Origin: Kiritimatiellia bacterium
Lineage (GTDB): Bacteria; Verrucomicrobiota; Kiritimatiellia; CAIQIC01; JAGNIJ01
Direction: 5' to 3'
Length of the DNA: 64,000 nucleotides
NCBI GenBank assembly: GCA_018001225.1
Contig: JAGNIJ010000016.1
Span: 18,314 to 82,313 of the forward strand
Part shown: one piece after another, positions 27,458 through 39,200 of the stretch
Layout of the letters: each line of letters opens with the position of its first letter
Numbering within the stretch: the stretch's first letter is position 1
The notes under the pieces: generated by a model
What the model was told of the DNA's origin: nothing
Database searches by the model: none
What the model saw: only the letters and a program-made list of their open reading frames with translations
Made by a program: the position numbers and the translations under genes

Positions 27458-28900
27458 TTATGTTTTAGGTTTCAGCTGCGGGAAGAGGATGACGTCCCGG
27501 ATCGCCTCGGCGCCGGTCAGGACCATCAACAGGCGGTCGATCCCGATGCCCATGCCGCCGGCCGGGGGCATGCCGTGCTCCAGCGCGGTCAGGAAGTCGT
27601 GGTCCACCTTGGCGTCGTCGCCCTTCGCCTGGGCCTCGAGGCGCCGGCGCTGCTCGAGGGGATCGTTCAGCTCGCTGTAGGCCGGCGCGATCTCGCGGCC
27701 CTGCATGACCAGCTCGAAGACGTCCACGGCCGACGGGTCGTCCGCGCAGGGTTTCGCCAGCGGGATCAGCTCCGCCGGGAACCGCGTGACGAAGACCGGC
27801 CCGGCCAGCGTCTTCTCGACGAGCTTCTCGTAGATCTCGTGCGTCACGTCGAGCTTCGTCCACTCCGGCGCGACGGCGAGGCCCATCCCCTGCGCCCGCT
27901 CGCGCGCCCGGGGCAGGTCGAGCTCGAACCAGTCCGCGCCGGCCTTCTCCAGGATCAGCTCGCGGTACGGCTTCTCGGGCCACGGCAGGGCCAGGTCGTA
28001 CGGGTGCTCGGCGCTCCCAACCTTCAGCGAGCCGAAGACGGTCTGCGCGACGTGGGTGACGAGATCCTGCACGAGGCGCATCATGCCGCGCACGTCGGTG
28101 TAGGCCTCGTAGAGTTCCAGCATCGTGAACTCGGGGTTGTGCGACCGGTCGAGGCCCTCGTTGCGGAAGTTGCGGTTGAGCTCGAAGACCTTGTCGTAGC
28201 CGCCGACGAGCAGGCGCTTGAGGTACAGTTCCGGCGCGATGCGGAGGAACATGTCGTGGCCGAGCGCGTGGTAGTGGGTCTTGAACGGGTTGGCCGTCGC
28301 GCCGCCGGCCATGGCCTGGATCATCGGCGTCTCGACCTCGCGGAAGCCGCGATCCGAGAGGAACTTCCGGATCGCGGCGATGGCCTGCGTCCGGCGGTCG
28401 AACAGCGTCCGGACGTCGGGGTTCGCGATCAGGTCGAGGTAGCGGTAGCGGTAGCGCGTCTCGACGTCGTGCAGGCCGTGCCACTTCTCCGGCAGCGGCA
28501 GCAGGGCCTTGGCGAGCAGCGTCCAGCCGTTGACCTTCAGGCTCTGCTCGCCGGTCCGCGTGACGAACAGTTCCCCTTCGGCGCCGACCTGGTCGCCGAG
28601 GTCGAGGAGCTCGAACGCCTCGAAGGCCTGGTCGCCGACGGCGTCCTTCTTGACGTAGACCTGGAGCCGCCCGGTGCCGTCCTGGAGGTGGGCGAAGATG
28701 CTCTTGCCCATCTGGCGCTTGGACACGATGCGGCCGGCGACCCGGGCGGGCTTCTGCTCGGCGAAGGCCGCGAGCACCTCGGCCAGCCGGCCCGTGCGCT
28801 CGAAGGGCGCGCCGAACGGCTCGTAGCCGAGGGCTTGCAGCCGGCGCATGTTCTCGATGCGCTGCTGCCGGAATTCGTTCTCGCGCGGCCCCTGGTCCAT
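27458..28900 (-). CDS. lysS: lysyl-tRNA synthetase, class II
   Basis: A 480-residue protein from the ATG at 28900 after AGGAGA. The N-terminal OB-fold anticodon-binding domain (GRIVSKRQMGKSIFAHLQDGTGRLQ) is followed by the class II core. Motif 2 is FRNEGLDRSHNPEFTMLELY and motif 3 is GMGIGIDRLLMVLTG. It charges tRNA-Lys. Length is normal (about 490). It lies upstream of the Lol genes on the same strand, separated by an inverted repeat. Confidence 0.95.
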   Translation of the reverse strand: MDQGPRENEFRQQRIENMRRLQALGYEPFGAPFERTGRLAEVLAAFAEQKPARVAGRIVSKRQMGKSIFAHLQDGTGRLQVYVKKDAVGDQAFEAFELLDLGDQVGAEGELFVTRTGEQSLKVNGWTLLAKALLPLPEKWHGLHDVETRYRYRYLDLIANPDVRTLFDRRTQAIAAIRKFLSDRGFREVETPMIQAMAGGATANPFKTHYHALGHDMFLRIAPELYLKRLLVGGYDKVFELNRNFRNEGLDRSHNPEFTMLELYEAYTDVRGMMRLVQDLVTHVAQTVFGSLKVGSAEHPYDLALPWPEKPYRELILEKAGADWFELDLPRARERAQGMGLAVAPEWTKLDVTHEIYEKLVEKTLAGPVFVTRFPAELIPLAKPCADDPSAVDVFELVMQGREIAPAYSELNDPLEQRRRLEAQAKGDDAKVDHDFLTALEHGMPPAGGMGIGIDRLLMVLTGAEAIRDVILFPQLKPKT

Positions 28901-28972
28901 GGTTTGTCTCCTGCGACGGTCCCAGAGGATAGGAGCCGCCTCCCGGCAAGTCAAGGAAGGCGCGGCCGCCCA

Positions 28973-30463
28973 TCAGCGGGGGAACAGGAGCACGGGGAAG
29001 AGCGCGGCGACGCCGGCCGTGACGCCGAAGCGCGCGCCGAGGAGCACAGCCGTCAACATCAAGGCCGCCCAGATTCCGATCTGCAGGGCGGGCGCGCGGA
29101 CGGGGGCGCCTTTTCGCCGCCAGCGGCGATGGGCCTTCGCCTCCGCGCCGATGAACAAGAGCCCCAGCCCGAAGTACACCGCGGAGGCGACGACCACGAT
29201 CGGCGGGAGCGCTCCGCCGGTCCGGGTTTCCATCCCCGGCGCCGCGCGGCGCGTGAGGTTGTAGAGGAGGCAGGCCTCGCCCAGGAGCGGCGCGTTCGCC
29301 GCGTTGGAGAGGAGACGCGGGGTCAGCCACGTGCCGTTCGGCAGGGGCCAGCCGAAGACGGTCATCTGCGCCGCCAGCGGCCAGGCGCGGTCGAATCGGC
29401 CCATGATCCGCGAGGCCGCGACGCCGAACGCGCTGGCCGACACCCCCACCCCGCCCAGGACCGGCCCGGCGTCCACGTCCATGTACCAGTCCCCGCCGCC
29501 GAGGTCGCGCGGGAACTCGCGGAAGCCGCGCAGCCCGTACTTCTCCTGCCAGAACCAGCGCTCGTAGCGCGCGTACCAGTCGCGCGCGACGTCCGGCCAC
29601 AACTCGGGCGCGCTCATGAAGGCGTACGAAATGCCGCAGCCGCGCGCGGGGCCGTGCACCACGCCGCGGACGGGATCGGCCGCGTAGGGCGGCAGGCCTC
29701 GCGGGTCCAGCAGCGTACCCTCGAAGCCGCGGAGCGAGCGCGCGGCGAAGGCGGAGTGGTCCGTGCCGAGCACGCCGTCCGCCCGGCGGATCGCGGCAAC
29801 GGCCATGAGCACGTCGAGCGGATAGCACTCGCCCGGATAATCGTTCAGGATGCCATGCGGCGAGCGGTCCAGCTCGGTGGACAGGGTCTCCACCTGGTCG
29901 CGCAGCATGGGCAGGTGGCGGGCGTCGCCGGTGAGGCGGTGATGGCTGGTCATCGCGGCGATCAGCAGCATGCGATAGAACACGTTTTCCCTATGCAGGT
30001 AATCGTCGCCCCAGTGGAGCTTGACCCAGGCCGCGTGGCCGGGATCGAGGACCAGGTCCGTCGCCGCCTCGATCGCGCCGCGGGCGAACTCGCGGGGCGC
30101 GGGCCCGCCCGGATTCGATGGCCGCGCCCAGTCTTCCTGCAGCGATTCGACGGACCAGAGGTAGAACACCGACCCGAACAGCGGCCATTCCGTGCCGGCG
30201 ATCTCGTTGAGGTGCAGACCCTCGGCCTTGCCGCTGCCGATCCGGCCGCGCGCCCAGCGTTCGTAGCGGGGCGTCAGGTCGCGGAACAGCCGCCACGCGG
30301 CGCGGGGGATGGCGTCCGAACGCAGCGCGGGATCGGCGAGATTCCGAAGGACGGCCAGGCCCGGGAGGATGAAGAAGTACAGGCTGATGACCGCCGCCAG
30401 GCCAAGGTTGACGCGGCGGGCGAAGCGGGCGGTTAGTCGAATCTTTTCGTTCATGACCGGCAT
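28973..30463 (-). CDS. membrane-anchored protein, alpha/alpha-barrel-like, function unknown
   Basis: A 496-residue protein (ATG at 30463; 30454 is an alternative). One membrane helix lies near the N-terminus (about 20-40). A long, Trp- and Tyr-rich soluble region with repeating helix pairs follows (for example HRENVFYRMLLIAAMTSHHRLTG, GECYPLDVLMAVAAIRRADG), and two membrane helices sit at the C-terminus (about 425-490). The helix-pair pattern and conserved aromatic and His residues recall (alpha/alpha)6 barrel enzymes such as the linalool-dehydratase-like group, but I cannot confirm this. Paired with the membrane protein at 30525. Confidence 0.6.
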   Translation of the reverse strand: MPVMNEKIRLTARFARRVNLGLAAVISLYFFILPGLAVLRNLADPALRSDAIPRAAWRLFRDLTPRYERWARGRIGSGKAEGLHLNEIAGTEWPLFGSVFYLWSVESLQEDWARPSNPGGPAPREFARGAIEAATDLVLDPGHAAWVKLHWGDDYLHRENVFYRMLLIAAMTSHHRLTGDARHLPMLRDQVETLSTELDRSPHGILNDYPGECYPLDVLMAVAAIRRADGVLGTDHSAFAARSLRGFEGTLLDPRGLPPYAADPVRGVVHGPARGCGISYAFMSAPELWPDVARDWYARYERWFWQEKYGLRGFREFPRDLGGGDWYMDVDAGPVLGGVGVSASAFGVAASRIMGRFDRAWPLAAQMTVFGWPLPNGTWLTPRLLSNAANAPLLGEACLLYNLTRRAAPGMETRTGGALPPIVVVASAVYFGLGLLFIGAEAKAHRRWRRKGAPVRAPALQIGIWAALMLTAVLLGARFGVTAGVAALFPVLLFPR

Positions 30464-30488
30464 ATGTCTCTGCTTCCGGAGTAGGCCC

Positions 30489-30567
30489 GGCTCGCCCTCG
30501 AGCCGAGGCCCGTCATACCAAGTCTCATCGTAATGCCGGCGCTGGCGTCGAGGGCGACGCCGCGCTA
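30489..30567. repeat. hairpin repeats between and into two membrane-protein genes
   Basis: There are two hairpins. GGCTCG/CGAGCC lies at 30489-30504. GGCGTCG/CGACGCC with loop AGGG lies at 30544-30561 and is followed by GCGCTAC. The second shares its whole stem with the hairpin at 40635. It overlaps the 3' end of the membrane-protein gene on the minus strand. Confidence 0.55.
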
Positions 30568-31637
30568 CTCTTCCTCCCCCGCACCACATCGCCGATCAGG
30601 GCGCACTCGAGGCCGAAGGGGAGATAGCCGGCGTAGCCCAGCAGCGGCATCTCGAAAAGATGGAAGCGGTTCACGAAGGGCACGGCGTAGATCCAGCGCG
30701 CGAGGCTGTGGAAGTTCCACATCTCCCAGAAGAATCCGCAGATGAGCGCGGAGGCCGCCAGCAGCGCGGCGCGGCGTGCGACGCGGCCGTCCGGGCCGGG
30801 CTCCAGGAACGGCCGGCCGGCGAGCATCCGCAGGGCGGAAATCACGAGTAGGGGCGAGACCCAGAGCAGCGGGAACAGGATGTCCGGCCACACGGCGAGG
30901 AAGGCCAGCCCCAGCGCGGCGACCGCCAGGAGCAGGACGGCGACCCACGATCGGCCCGGCGCGGGGCGGCTCGCGGCCGCCGGCGCGCCGAACACCGAGT
31001 CGAGCAGCTCGTAGGTGCCCAGCACGGCGGGCAGGACGGTGGAGAACGGGAGCGTGGCCTCGACGAAATACTGGAGCGGCGAGATGGCCTCAACCCCCGC
31101 GTAATACCAGTTCTGCACGAAGCGGTTCAGGTACTCAAAGTACCACCAGAACACCGCGCTGACGGGAAAGAGCGCGAGGAAAAAACGCGGCCGGGCGGTC
31201 ATCATGCACGAGCCCGTCCGGCGACAAACCAACGCGTTGACAACGACGATGTAGCCCAGCCACAGGGGCGTGAACGTGAACCGCTGCAGCGGGGCGAACC
31301 ACGGGAAGCGGGTCCAGGCCAGCACCCAGGCCCCGGCGGTGAAGGCCACGCCCAACCAGCCCCAGGCCGGGAACGGGCGCGCCGGGTTCGCGCGCGGGCG
31401 GGCGGCCCAGGCGCGGGCCAGCAGTCGAACCATCGGCACGAACAGCGCGAGCGCGAGCAGGGCCAGCACAACGAACGCCGGCCACGAGAACCCCGCGTGC
31501 TCGACATAGCGGGTCAGGGGTGGAAACTCGAGATAGCGGGCCACCGGATAGCCCTTGAGCCGCACGCCAATCAGCGGCAGGGCGACCAGCGCCGCCGCCA
31601 CCGGCAGTCCGAACAGCCCTTTGCGCACCGGGTTCAT
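30525..31637 (-). CDS. multi-pass membrane protein, function unknown
   Basis: A 370-residue protein with about nine hydrophobic segments. It has conserved-looking aromatic turns (WWYFEYLNRFVQNWYY, FFWEMWNFHSLARWIY) and a GYLPFGLECALIGD block near the C-terminus. No family assignable. The last ~15 residues (Ser/Pro/Ala-rich) are encoded within a hairpin repeat at 30544-30561, so the C-terminal tail may be recently added. It is immediately upstream of the membrane-anchored gene at 28973. Confidence 0.6.
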   Translation of the reverse strand: MNPVRKGLFGLPVAAALVALPLIGVRLKGYPVARYLEFPPLTRYVEHAGFSWPAFVVLALLALALFVPMVRLLARAWAARPRANPARPFPAWGWLGVAFTAGAWVLAWTRFPWFAPLQRFTFTPLWLGYIVVVNALVCRRTGSCMMTARPRFFLALFPVSAVFWWYFEYLNRFVQNWYYAGVEAISPLQYFVEATLPFSTVLPAVLGTYELLDSVFGAPAAASRPAPGRSWVAVLLLAVAALGLAFLAVWPDILFPLLWVSPLLVISALRMLAGRPFLEPGPDGRVARRAALLAASALICGFFWEMWNFHSLARWIYAVPFVNRFHLFEMPLLGYAGYLPFGLECALIGDVVRGRKSSAASPSTPAPALR

Positions 31638-31866
31638 CCGCCCATCAGCATAGCGTATTCAGCTCTCTGGATACAGACCGCGCCGCAGGCCTGGCGTTCA
31701 CCGATGGCGAGGCCTTGCCTCCGATTTCCGGTTCGAAAGCCGGCGTCCCACATCGCAGGGTGCGGCGGGGGCGACGCCGCTCCGAACAGAGCGGGGTCGG
31801 GTCCGAAACGGACTTGCCCCCGCATACGAATTGCATGCGCGAAGCACCCTGGCGCGCGCCGGCCTG

Positions 31867-32952
31867 TCACTCCTTCGCGCCCAGCCCCCTCAAGAGATCG
31901 CGGAAGGCCGGCTCGTTGCGGAGCAGGTCGAATTCGGGCTGCGCCAATCGATCCAGGGCCTGCCGGGGATCCATCAACCGGGTGGCCTTGGTCAGCGCCG
32001 CGATCGCGTCCTCGCGCTGTTCGAGATGGGCCTGGGCTTGGGCCAACTGGAGATAGAACGGCGCGACCTCAGGGGCTTTCTGAATGATCTGCAGCAGCAA
32101 TCCGGCGGCGCGCTCCCATTGCTGCATCCGGAGGAGCAGAAGGGCATAGGTCTGGGTGGCCATCGCATCGTTCGGGCGGGAGAGGAGGTGCCGCTCCATG
32201 TATTCGGCGGCCTTAGTCAACTGGCCGCGCCGCAGGTAGAAGGTGGCCAGGTTCTGACAGGTGGTAGCGCGCCCGGGGTCGGTGCGATACGCGTTCAGGA
32301 AGGACTGTTCCGCCCTGTCCAGGTCTCCCAGCTTCATGCAGGCTACGCCCAGGCTGTTGGCCATGGCCGCGGTCATGGGCCCCTCCTGGGCCGCCTTCTC
32401 GTAGGCCTCCGCGGCGATCTCGAACTGATTGAGATACATGGCGGCGGCCGCGATACTCACTTGTACGCCGCGAATATCGGGGTACATCTGCACGACCCTC
32501 TGAAAGTTCGTCAACGCGGCCTCGTATCGCTCCTGCCGGGCAGCTTCCTCGGCCTTCACCAGGAGGTAGGCCGCCTGCTTGACGGACGAGAAGGTCATGG
32601 AAGCAGGGCTGGTTAGTTCGGGCGGGGACGGCTCAAGCTCGTCCACCAGCCCCGGGAGCGGCGGGTCCGCCCCCAGCCTCAAGGGCGAGGCGGACGGATC
32701 GAGGGTCCGCCGGTCCAGAAGATCGGAGCGCCCGGTCGCGTTCAGTCGCAGGGAATAGTACGCCGCGACCGCCACGACCGCCGCCCACAACGTGATCGTC
32801 GTAAAAGTCATGAACACGATTTGGCGGCGACGCCGGCGCCGTGCTTCGGTCCAGTCATCCCCGGAGGCAAGCGAGACAGAGGTCTCCGGATCTCCGGGCC
32901 CAGCGGGCGGCCGCTCACGGGCGCTGTACACGCTGTGCGAGAAGGAATCCAT
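31867..32952 (-). CDS. membrane-anchored TPR protein
   Basis: A 361-residue protein. The N-terminal ~40 residues are Arg- and Pro-rich and cytoplasmic. One membrane helix follows at about 45-67 (TFTTITLWAAVVAVAAYYSL), then a linker. At least five tetratricopeptide repeats run from about 120 to 330 (for example AMANSLGVACMKLGDLDRAEQSFLNAYRTDP). It probably scaffolds protein complexes at the membrane. Divergent from the giant secreted-protein gene at 33297. The 31638-31866 region downstream holds GC-rich sequence with no gene seen. Confidence 0.75.
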   Translation of the reverse strand: MDSFSHSVYSARERPPAGPGDPETSVSLASGDDWTEARRRRRRQIVFMTFTTITLWAAVVAVAAYYSLRLNATGRSDLLDRRTLDPSASPLRLGADPPLPGLVDELEPSPPELTSPASMTFSSVKQAAYLLVKAEEAARQERYEAALTNFQRVVQMYPDIRGVQVSIAAAAMYLNQFEIAAEAYEKAAQEGPMTAAMANSLGVACMKLGDLDRAEQSFLNAYRTDPGRATTCQNLATFYLRRGQLTKAAEYMERHLLSRPNDAMATQTYALLLLRMQQWERAAGLLLQIIQKAPEVAPFYLQLAQAQAHLEQREDAIAALTKATRLMDPRQALDRLAQPEFDLLRNEPAFRDLLRGLGAKE

Positions 32953-33124
32953 CGCTACTTCAATGCCTTCGGGCTCAAGCCGGGAAGGGCGCCCCGCGCC
33001 GCGCGGCCAGACCGGTCCGGGCCCGCGCGGATCGGCAGGCACAACGACACGCCGAACAGCCTGCCGCAAGCCCTCCCCTCCACCACGCCGCAGCCTTGAA
33101 CAATAGCCGTGCGCATCCCTTCTG

Positions 33125-33153
33125 ACGCTAGGGAAGCCGGTTGCCAGTGTCAA
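33125..33153 (-). promoter_or_regulatory. possible promoter for the TPR gene
   Basis: On the minus strand a perfect -35 TTGACA (33153-33148) is followed after 17 bases by TAGCGT (33130-33125), a weak -10. It would give a leader of about 170 bases. Confidence 0.3.
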
Positions 33154-33214
33154 GCGCGCGCGGCCGAATTGCCCGGCGCGTCCCACGTATCCCCGAGTTT
33201 CCCCTTGATCATAC

Positions 33215-33244
33215 TTGCCGGGGCGGACGCCCGGAGCCTATGAT
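33215..33244 (+). promoter_or_regulatory. possible promoter for the giant SBBP-repeat protein
   Basis: A -35-like TTGCCG (33215-33220) is followed by an 18-base spacer and a good -10 TATGAT (33239-33244). It lies about 50 bases before the chosen start. Confidence 0.35.
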
Positions 33245-33296
33245 GAAACGAAAGGAGCGGCTTGTTCTCCGGGGAGCGGGTTGCCGGGAGACGATC

Positions 33297-36200
33297 ATGA
33301 AAAGTTTCTTCCGATCGCTCATCGCGTCCGTCCTTTTCGCCGCGGCATCCGGCGCGCGCGCGCAGGACATCTGGATCAGCAACGGCCTGCCGCCCTCGGC
33401 CGAGGGCTACCTGGCGGTCCGGGTTTCGCTGGGCGGCAACTGCTACTCCGGCCTGGTGGGGACGGCCACGGGGCCGGCCAGCTTCCTTTTCGAGTTCGCC
33501 ACGTTCTTTTCCGTGACCAACGACTGGGCGTTCACGGCGGACGCCCCCCCGGTGAACCTCGGCGGCAACCAGGTTCAATGCACCGGCACGCTGGCCGGCG
33601 CCCTCGGCCCGGTCCAGTACGACCTGCGGGCCTGGATCCCGGCCGGCGAGACCACGCTGTACCGGCGGTGGACGTTCACCCGCGCCGGCGGTATCGGTGA
33701 CCTGCGCTGCTTTGCGTACGTGGACGAGGACGTGGGGTGGGTCCTGGACGACGTGTTCATCCCGGTGGGCACGTACGCCGGCGGAAACCTCGAACTGCAC
33801 ACCGTGGACCAGGCCACGCGGGTCGGCTTGAGCCAGGGCGTCCTGAAGACGGACGAGCGCAACGTCACGTGGGCCGGCTGGCACGCCGCCCGCTTCCCGG
33901 ACCTGTACGATCACATCGGCAACGAGGGCGGCACGAATTTTCCGCCCGACGGCTTCATCGACACCAACACCCTGCCCCGCATCGCGGCCACCTCGCCGCC
34001 CGAGTACGGCCCGTCGGATGTCACCTCGGCGCTGGCCTACGATGTCAACCCCGCCGCCACGCAGGCGGTCTTCACCGCGGTGCTGGGCAGCATCCCGCAT
34101 TTCGATTACTACACGCTCACGGTGCAGTCGCAGGACCCGTCGAGCGGCGCGGCGGTCACCGTGTCGCCCGCGGACAACGACGGGAGCGGTGACGGCAGCA
34201 CGCCGTTCGCGCGCACGTATGTCGCGGGCAAGGCCGTCACGCTGACCGCGGCGGCGTCCACCGGCACGAACACGTTCAGCCGCTGGCTCCTCGACGGCGC
34301 GGACCAGGGCACGAACCGCGCGCTGGTCGTCACGGTGTCCACCAACCGCACCGCGACGGCGGTCTTCGGCGGCGGGGGCGCGGCGACCAACCTGCTGCCC
34401 GACCTGGCAGTCCGTTCCTTCCGGGCGGACAACACCCTCATTAACGCGGGCGAGCCGTTCTGGGTCGAGGCCAGCATCACCAACTACGGGCCCGGCGCCG
34501 CCGGCGCCTGCCACGCCCGGCTCTACATCACGCCCAGCAACGATTTCAGCTTGCAGGACGATTTCCTCGTGGGCCGGATACCCATACCGGCGCTCACCGC
34601 GAACACGGGCGCCTGGGTCCGGTGGACCTTCACGGCGCCGCATTTCCCCTTCCTGTCGAATGCTGTGTGGACAATCGTGCACGTGGATTCCGACAGCGAG
34701 GTGGTGGAGACGAACGAAAACAACACCTTCAAGACCGTTAGCCCCTTCTATTCCATCCTTGCCGCCACCGGCTCGGTGCGCGTGCTGTCCGTGTTCTCGT
34801 CTAATCCCGACGTGGACGTGGGCCTCGGCGTCCTGCCGCCGGACAAGAACGGCGACGCGGACGGCCCGACCACCGTGACCCGGGGCTACGCCACCAATAC
34901 GACCGTGAGCCTCACCGCGCCCGCGTTCGCGGACGGCAACCCGTTCGACCGCTGGCTGCTCAACGGGGCCGACGCCGGGTACAACGTCCTGCTCACCGTC
35001 CCGCTCTCCAGCAACCAGACCGCGCGGGCGGTGTACGGGCTGGCCGCGACCCTCTCCGTGAGTTCCCAAACGCCGGACGGCGGCGTCGCCGTCGAGGTCG
35101 CGCCCGCGGACCGCAACGGGAACGCGGACGGCGTGACGCCCTTCGGCCGCTCGTACACCAGCAACCTGACGGCCGTGCTCACCGCGCCGGAAACCGCGGA
35201 CGGGAAACCGTTCAGCCACTGGCTCCTCGACGGCACGAACCAGGGTGCCTCGCGCATCCTGAACGCCGCGCTGGCGACCGGCGCATCCCATTCCGCCACG
35301 GCGGTCTACAGCGTCACCGGCGCCCTGCCCGACCTGGTCTGGAGCGGCCACGCGTGGCGAACCAACGCGCTCCGCGAGGGCGACGCGTTCTGGGTCAACT
35401 GCATCATCACGAACGCCGGGCCCGGCGCCGCCGGCGCCAGCCACGCCACGTTCCATTTGAGCCCGGGCAACGACTGGGACCTGACCGACGATTTCTGCGC
35501 GGGCGAGCAACTCGTCGGCGCCATGGGCCCCGGCGGCGCGCAGTCGGTCCGGTGGGAGTTCACCATGCCCGACCTCGGCTCGGGCACGTACACGCAGTGG
35601 GTCCTGGTGGACGTGGACTGCCGCGGCGAGGTGGACGAGAGCAACGAGGCCTCTCCGTACAAGGGCGGGCAGACACTGCTGGTCAGCGACGGCGCGGCCA
35701 CCGGCCGGACGCTGACCGTGCTCTCCCACTCCCCGGACGCGGGCATCGTGATCGGCGTCGCGCCGGCCGACCTCTCGGGCGAGAGCACCGGCACCACCGC
35801 CTTCACGCGCACGTACACCAACGGCGCGAGCGTCACCCTGACCGCGCCGTCCAACGCGGGGGCGCAGGCCTTTTACCGATGGCTGCTGGACGAGGCGACG
35901 GCGGACACGAACCGGAGCGTCGCCGTAATCCTGTCCACCAACCGGACCGCGCGCGCGGTGTACGGCCCGGCCGTGGGCCATGCGATCCTGTGGGGCTCGG
36001 CGACCAACGAGTTCGGGCGGGCCGTCCGCGCGGACGCCGAGGGCAGCGTATACACCCTCGGCTACGGCTACGGGCCGCTGGACGGCCAGACCAACGCGGG
36101 CGACAGCGACATCTTCATCCGCAAGTTCGGGCCGGACGGCTCGGGCGTCTGGACGCGGGTCTTCGGGTCCGCCGGCCACGACGAGCCGGAGGAACTGTGC

Positions 36201-39200
36201 CTGGACGGAGACGCCAACCTCTACGTCGTCGGCTACGCCGAGGGCGCGTTCCATGGTGAGTCGTACGCGGGCAGCCGGGACGCGTTCATCGCCAAGTTCG
36301 ACAGCGCGGGCACACACCAGTGGACGCATTTCTTCGGCTCCTCGTTCAGCGATTACGGCAACGGCGTGCATGTCGGGAGCGACGGCTTCGTCTACATGGC
36401 GGGGACCACGTACGGCGCGTTCGAGGGGCAGACCAACACGGGCGGGGCCGATTTCTTCGCCGCGAAATTCTCGGCGGACGGGACACTGGCCTGGACACGG
36501 ATCTGGGGCTCGACCAGCAACGACCATGCGCGCGGCGTCGGGCCCGGCCCGTCGGGCAGCGTGATGTTCGGCGGCTTCACGGCCGGTGCGCTGGGCGGGC
36601 AGACCAACATCGGCGGCAACGATTTCCTCGCGGCCCGACTCTCCACCGCGACGGGCACGAGCCTCTGGACGCGCATCTGGGGCTCGGCGCAGGACGACTA
36701 CCCCGAGGACCTCGCGTCGGACACGCGCGGCAACACCTACCTGTTGGGATTCACCGCGGGCGCCTTTCACGGCCAGACGAATGCCGGCTACGCGGACTTT
36801 GCCATGACCAAGCTCAATGCAGGCGGGACGGCCGCCTGGACGCGGATCTGGGGCTCGCCCACGAACGACTACGGGCTGGGCGTCTGCCTCGACGGCGAGG
36901 GCAACGTCTACGCGGCCGGCTACACGACCGGCGCCCTGGACGGTCAGCCAAACAGCGGCTGGTACGACGCGGCCGTGTCCGCGTTCACGCCGTCGGGGAC
37001 GCGGACGTGGACGCGGCTGTTCGGCGGGGTGAACGGCGATTACGCGATGGAGGCGGCCGCCGACGGCGCGCAGAACCTGTTCGTGGTCGGCACCACGTAC
37101 AACGCGCTGTTCGGCCAGTCCCTGAACGGCGGCGCGGACCTGATGCTCGTCAAGCTCTCGACGCGCGGCGAGACGTTCACGCTGGACGTGCAGTCCGTGA
37201 ACCCGGACGCCGGCGTGCCGGTGATCGTCACGCCGGACGAGCGCTCGGGCATCGTGACCGGGACCACGCCGTTCGCGCAGGCGTACCTCGAAAACACCCG
37301 CGTCACGCTCTCCGCGCCGGCGAACGTGGGCGCGGCGCGGTTCGATCGATGGGAGGTGGACGGCGTGCCGCAGGGCTCGAACCGCTCGGTCGCGGTGATG
37401 CTCTCCGCCGACCGCGGCGCCGTCGCGTACTTCGAGGGCTCGTCCGCCGGCGGCGACCTGGTCTTCGGGTCCGGCGACGACGAGTTTGCCGGCGGCCTTT
37501 GCACGGCCGGCGACGGCTCGGTCTACGTGACGGGGTACGGCGACGGCGAGTTCGGCGGGCAGACCAACGCAGGGCTTTTCGACGCCTGCCTGCGCAAGTA
37601 CTCCGCGGCCGGCGTATTGCAGTGGACGCGGCTCTGGGGCGGCGCATCCTACGACTACGGGCAGGCCGTCGCGGCCGCGCCCGACAGCGGCGCGTACGTG
37701 GCCGGCTACACCTACGGCGCGTTCGACGGGCAGACGAACTCCGGGTCGCTGGATCTCTTCCTTTCCCGTTTCGACGCCGCGGGCGCGCGGCAGTGGACCC
37801 GGGTCTGGGGTTCCGCCGGGTGGGACTACGGCGCCGCCGTCGCGGTCGCGCCGGATAGCAATATCTACGTCGCCGGGTTCGCCTTCGGGGCGCTGGACGG
37901 CCAGACCAACCAGGGCGGCGCGGACTTCCTGCTCTCGAAATTCAACCCGTCCGGCACGCGGCTGTGGACGCGGCTCTGGGGCTCGGCGGACGACGACATG
38001 GGCCGCGGGCTTTGCGTGGATGGCGACGGCGACATATTCGTAACCGGCTCGTCCGCAGGCGATTTTGACGGCGTCGTGAACTCCGGCCGGTACGACATCG
38101 TGCTGACCAAGCTGAACGATGCCGGCACGCGGCTGTGGACGCAGAGCCGGGGCTCGTCCGCGTCGGAGGCCGCCTTCGGCGTGGCGGCCGATGCGTCGGG
38201 CAACCTCTACGTCGCCGGCTCGACGGACGGGTCGCTCGGCGGGGAACCGCACGCGGGCGGAACCGATTTGTGTCTCGTGAAATTCGACGCGGACGGAACC
38301 CCGCAATGGACGCGCGTCTGGGGCTCGACCGCGGCGGACCACGGCAGCGGCGTCGCCGTGGACGAGGCCGGGCGCGCCCTGGTCTGCGGGTACGCGGAAG
38401 GTTCGATTCGCGGCGCGGAATTCCTCGGCGTCCGCGACCTGTGTCTCACTCGCTTCGATTCGTTCGGCTATCCCGAGTGGACCCGGCTGTGGGGTTCGGA
38501 GGAGACCGACGAGGCCACCGGCGTCGCGCTCGCCGGTGGCGGGACCGTCTGGGTGGCCGGCACGACCGAGGGCTCGTTCGGCGGGCAGACCAACCAGGGC
38601 GGCGCGGACATCTGCCTGACCCGCTTCGACGGCGGGGCCTACACGGGCGCGCTCTCCACGGTCTGGGGCGAGACCCTCTACACGGGCGTCCAGACCGGCG
38701 CCGTGCGCGTGCTGCTCTTGAGCTACCTGCACGGCACCGAGGTGGACTGGGCCGAGCGCGGCACGCCCGGACCGTTCCAATTCGATGCGCTACCGAACGA
38801 CACGTGGTACGAGCTCTTCGCGTTCCGGGACGTGAACAACAACGGCTTCTGGAACTACGGGGAACCCGTGGGCTACTACGAGCGCAATCCGTTCCGGCCC
38901 GCGGCGAACATGACCAACGTACTCGTGCGGCTGGAGGAGCCCGACAACGACCAGGACGGCCTGTCCGACACGTACGAGGAAACCGTCACCGGCACCGACC
39001 CAGACGATCCGGACACCGATGACGACGGCCTGTCCGACGGCTACGAGATCGGCACCGGCTCGAACCCGCTCAACCCGGCCTCGCACGCCGTGCACGACGG
39101 GCCCATCCGCGAGTGGACCGTGATCCGCCCCTCCACCAACACGGCCTGGGGGCTCCAGGCCAACGGCCTGGCCGTGGACGCGGATAACCGGCCCGTGCTG

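Larger units (their letters stand above)
32953..33296. other. 344-base divergent intergenic region
   Basis: It separates the TPR gene (minus) from the giant secreted protein (plus). It contains candidate promoters on both strands (see the separate entries). The remaining ~180 bases next to the TPR start are GC-rich, with no conserved ORF recognised. Confidence 0.5.

Noticed and set aside
33150..38780. A 1,876-codon open frame on the minus strand
   Set aside because: Antisense to the SBBP-repeat protein; its repeats only mirror the propeller repeats, and composition is Arg/Ala/Val-rich. The plus-strand protein has a signal peptide and known domains.
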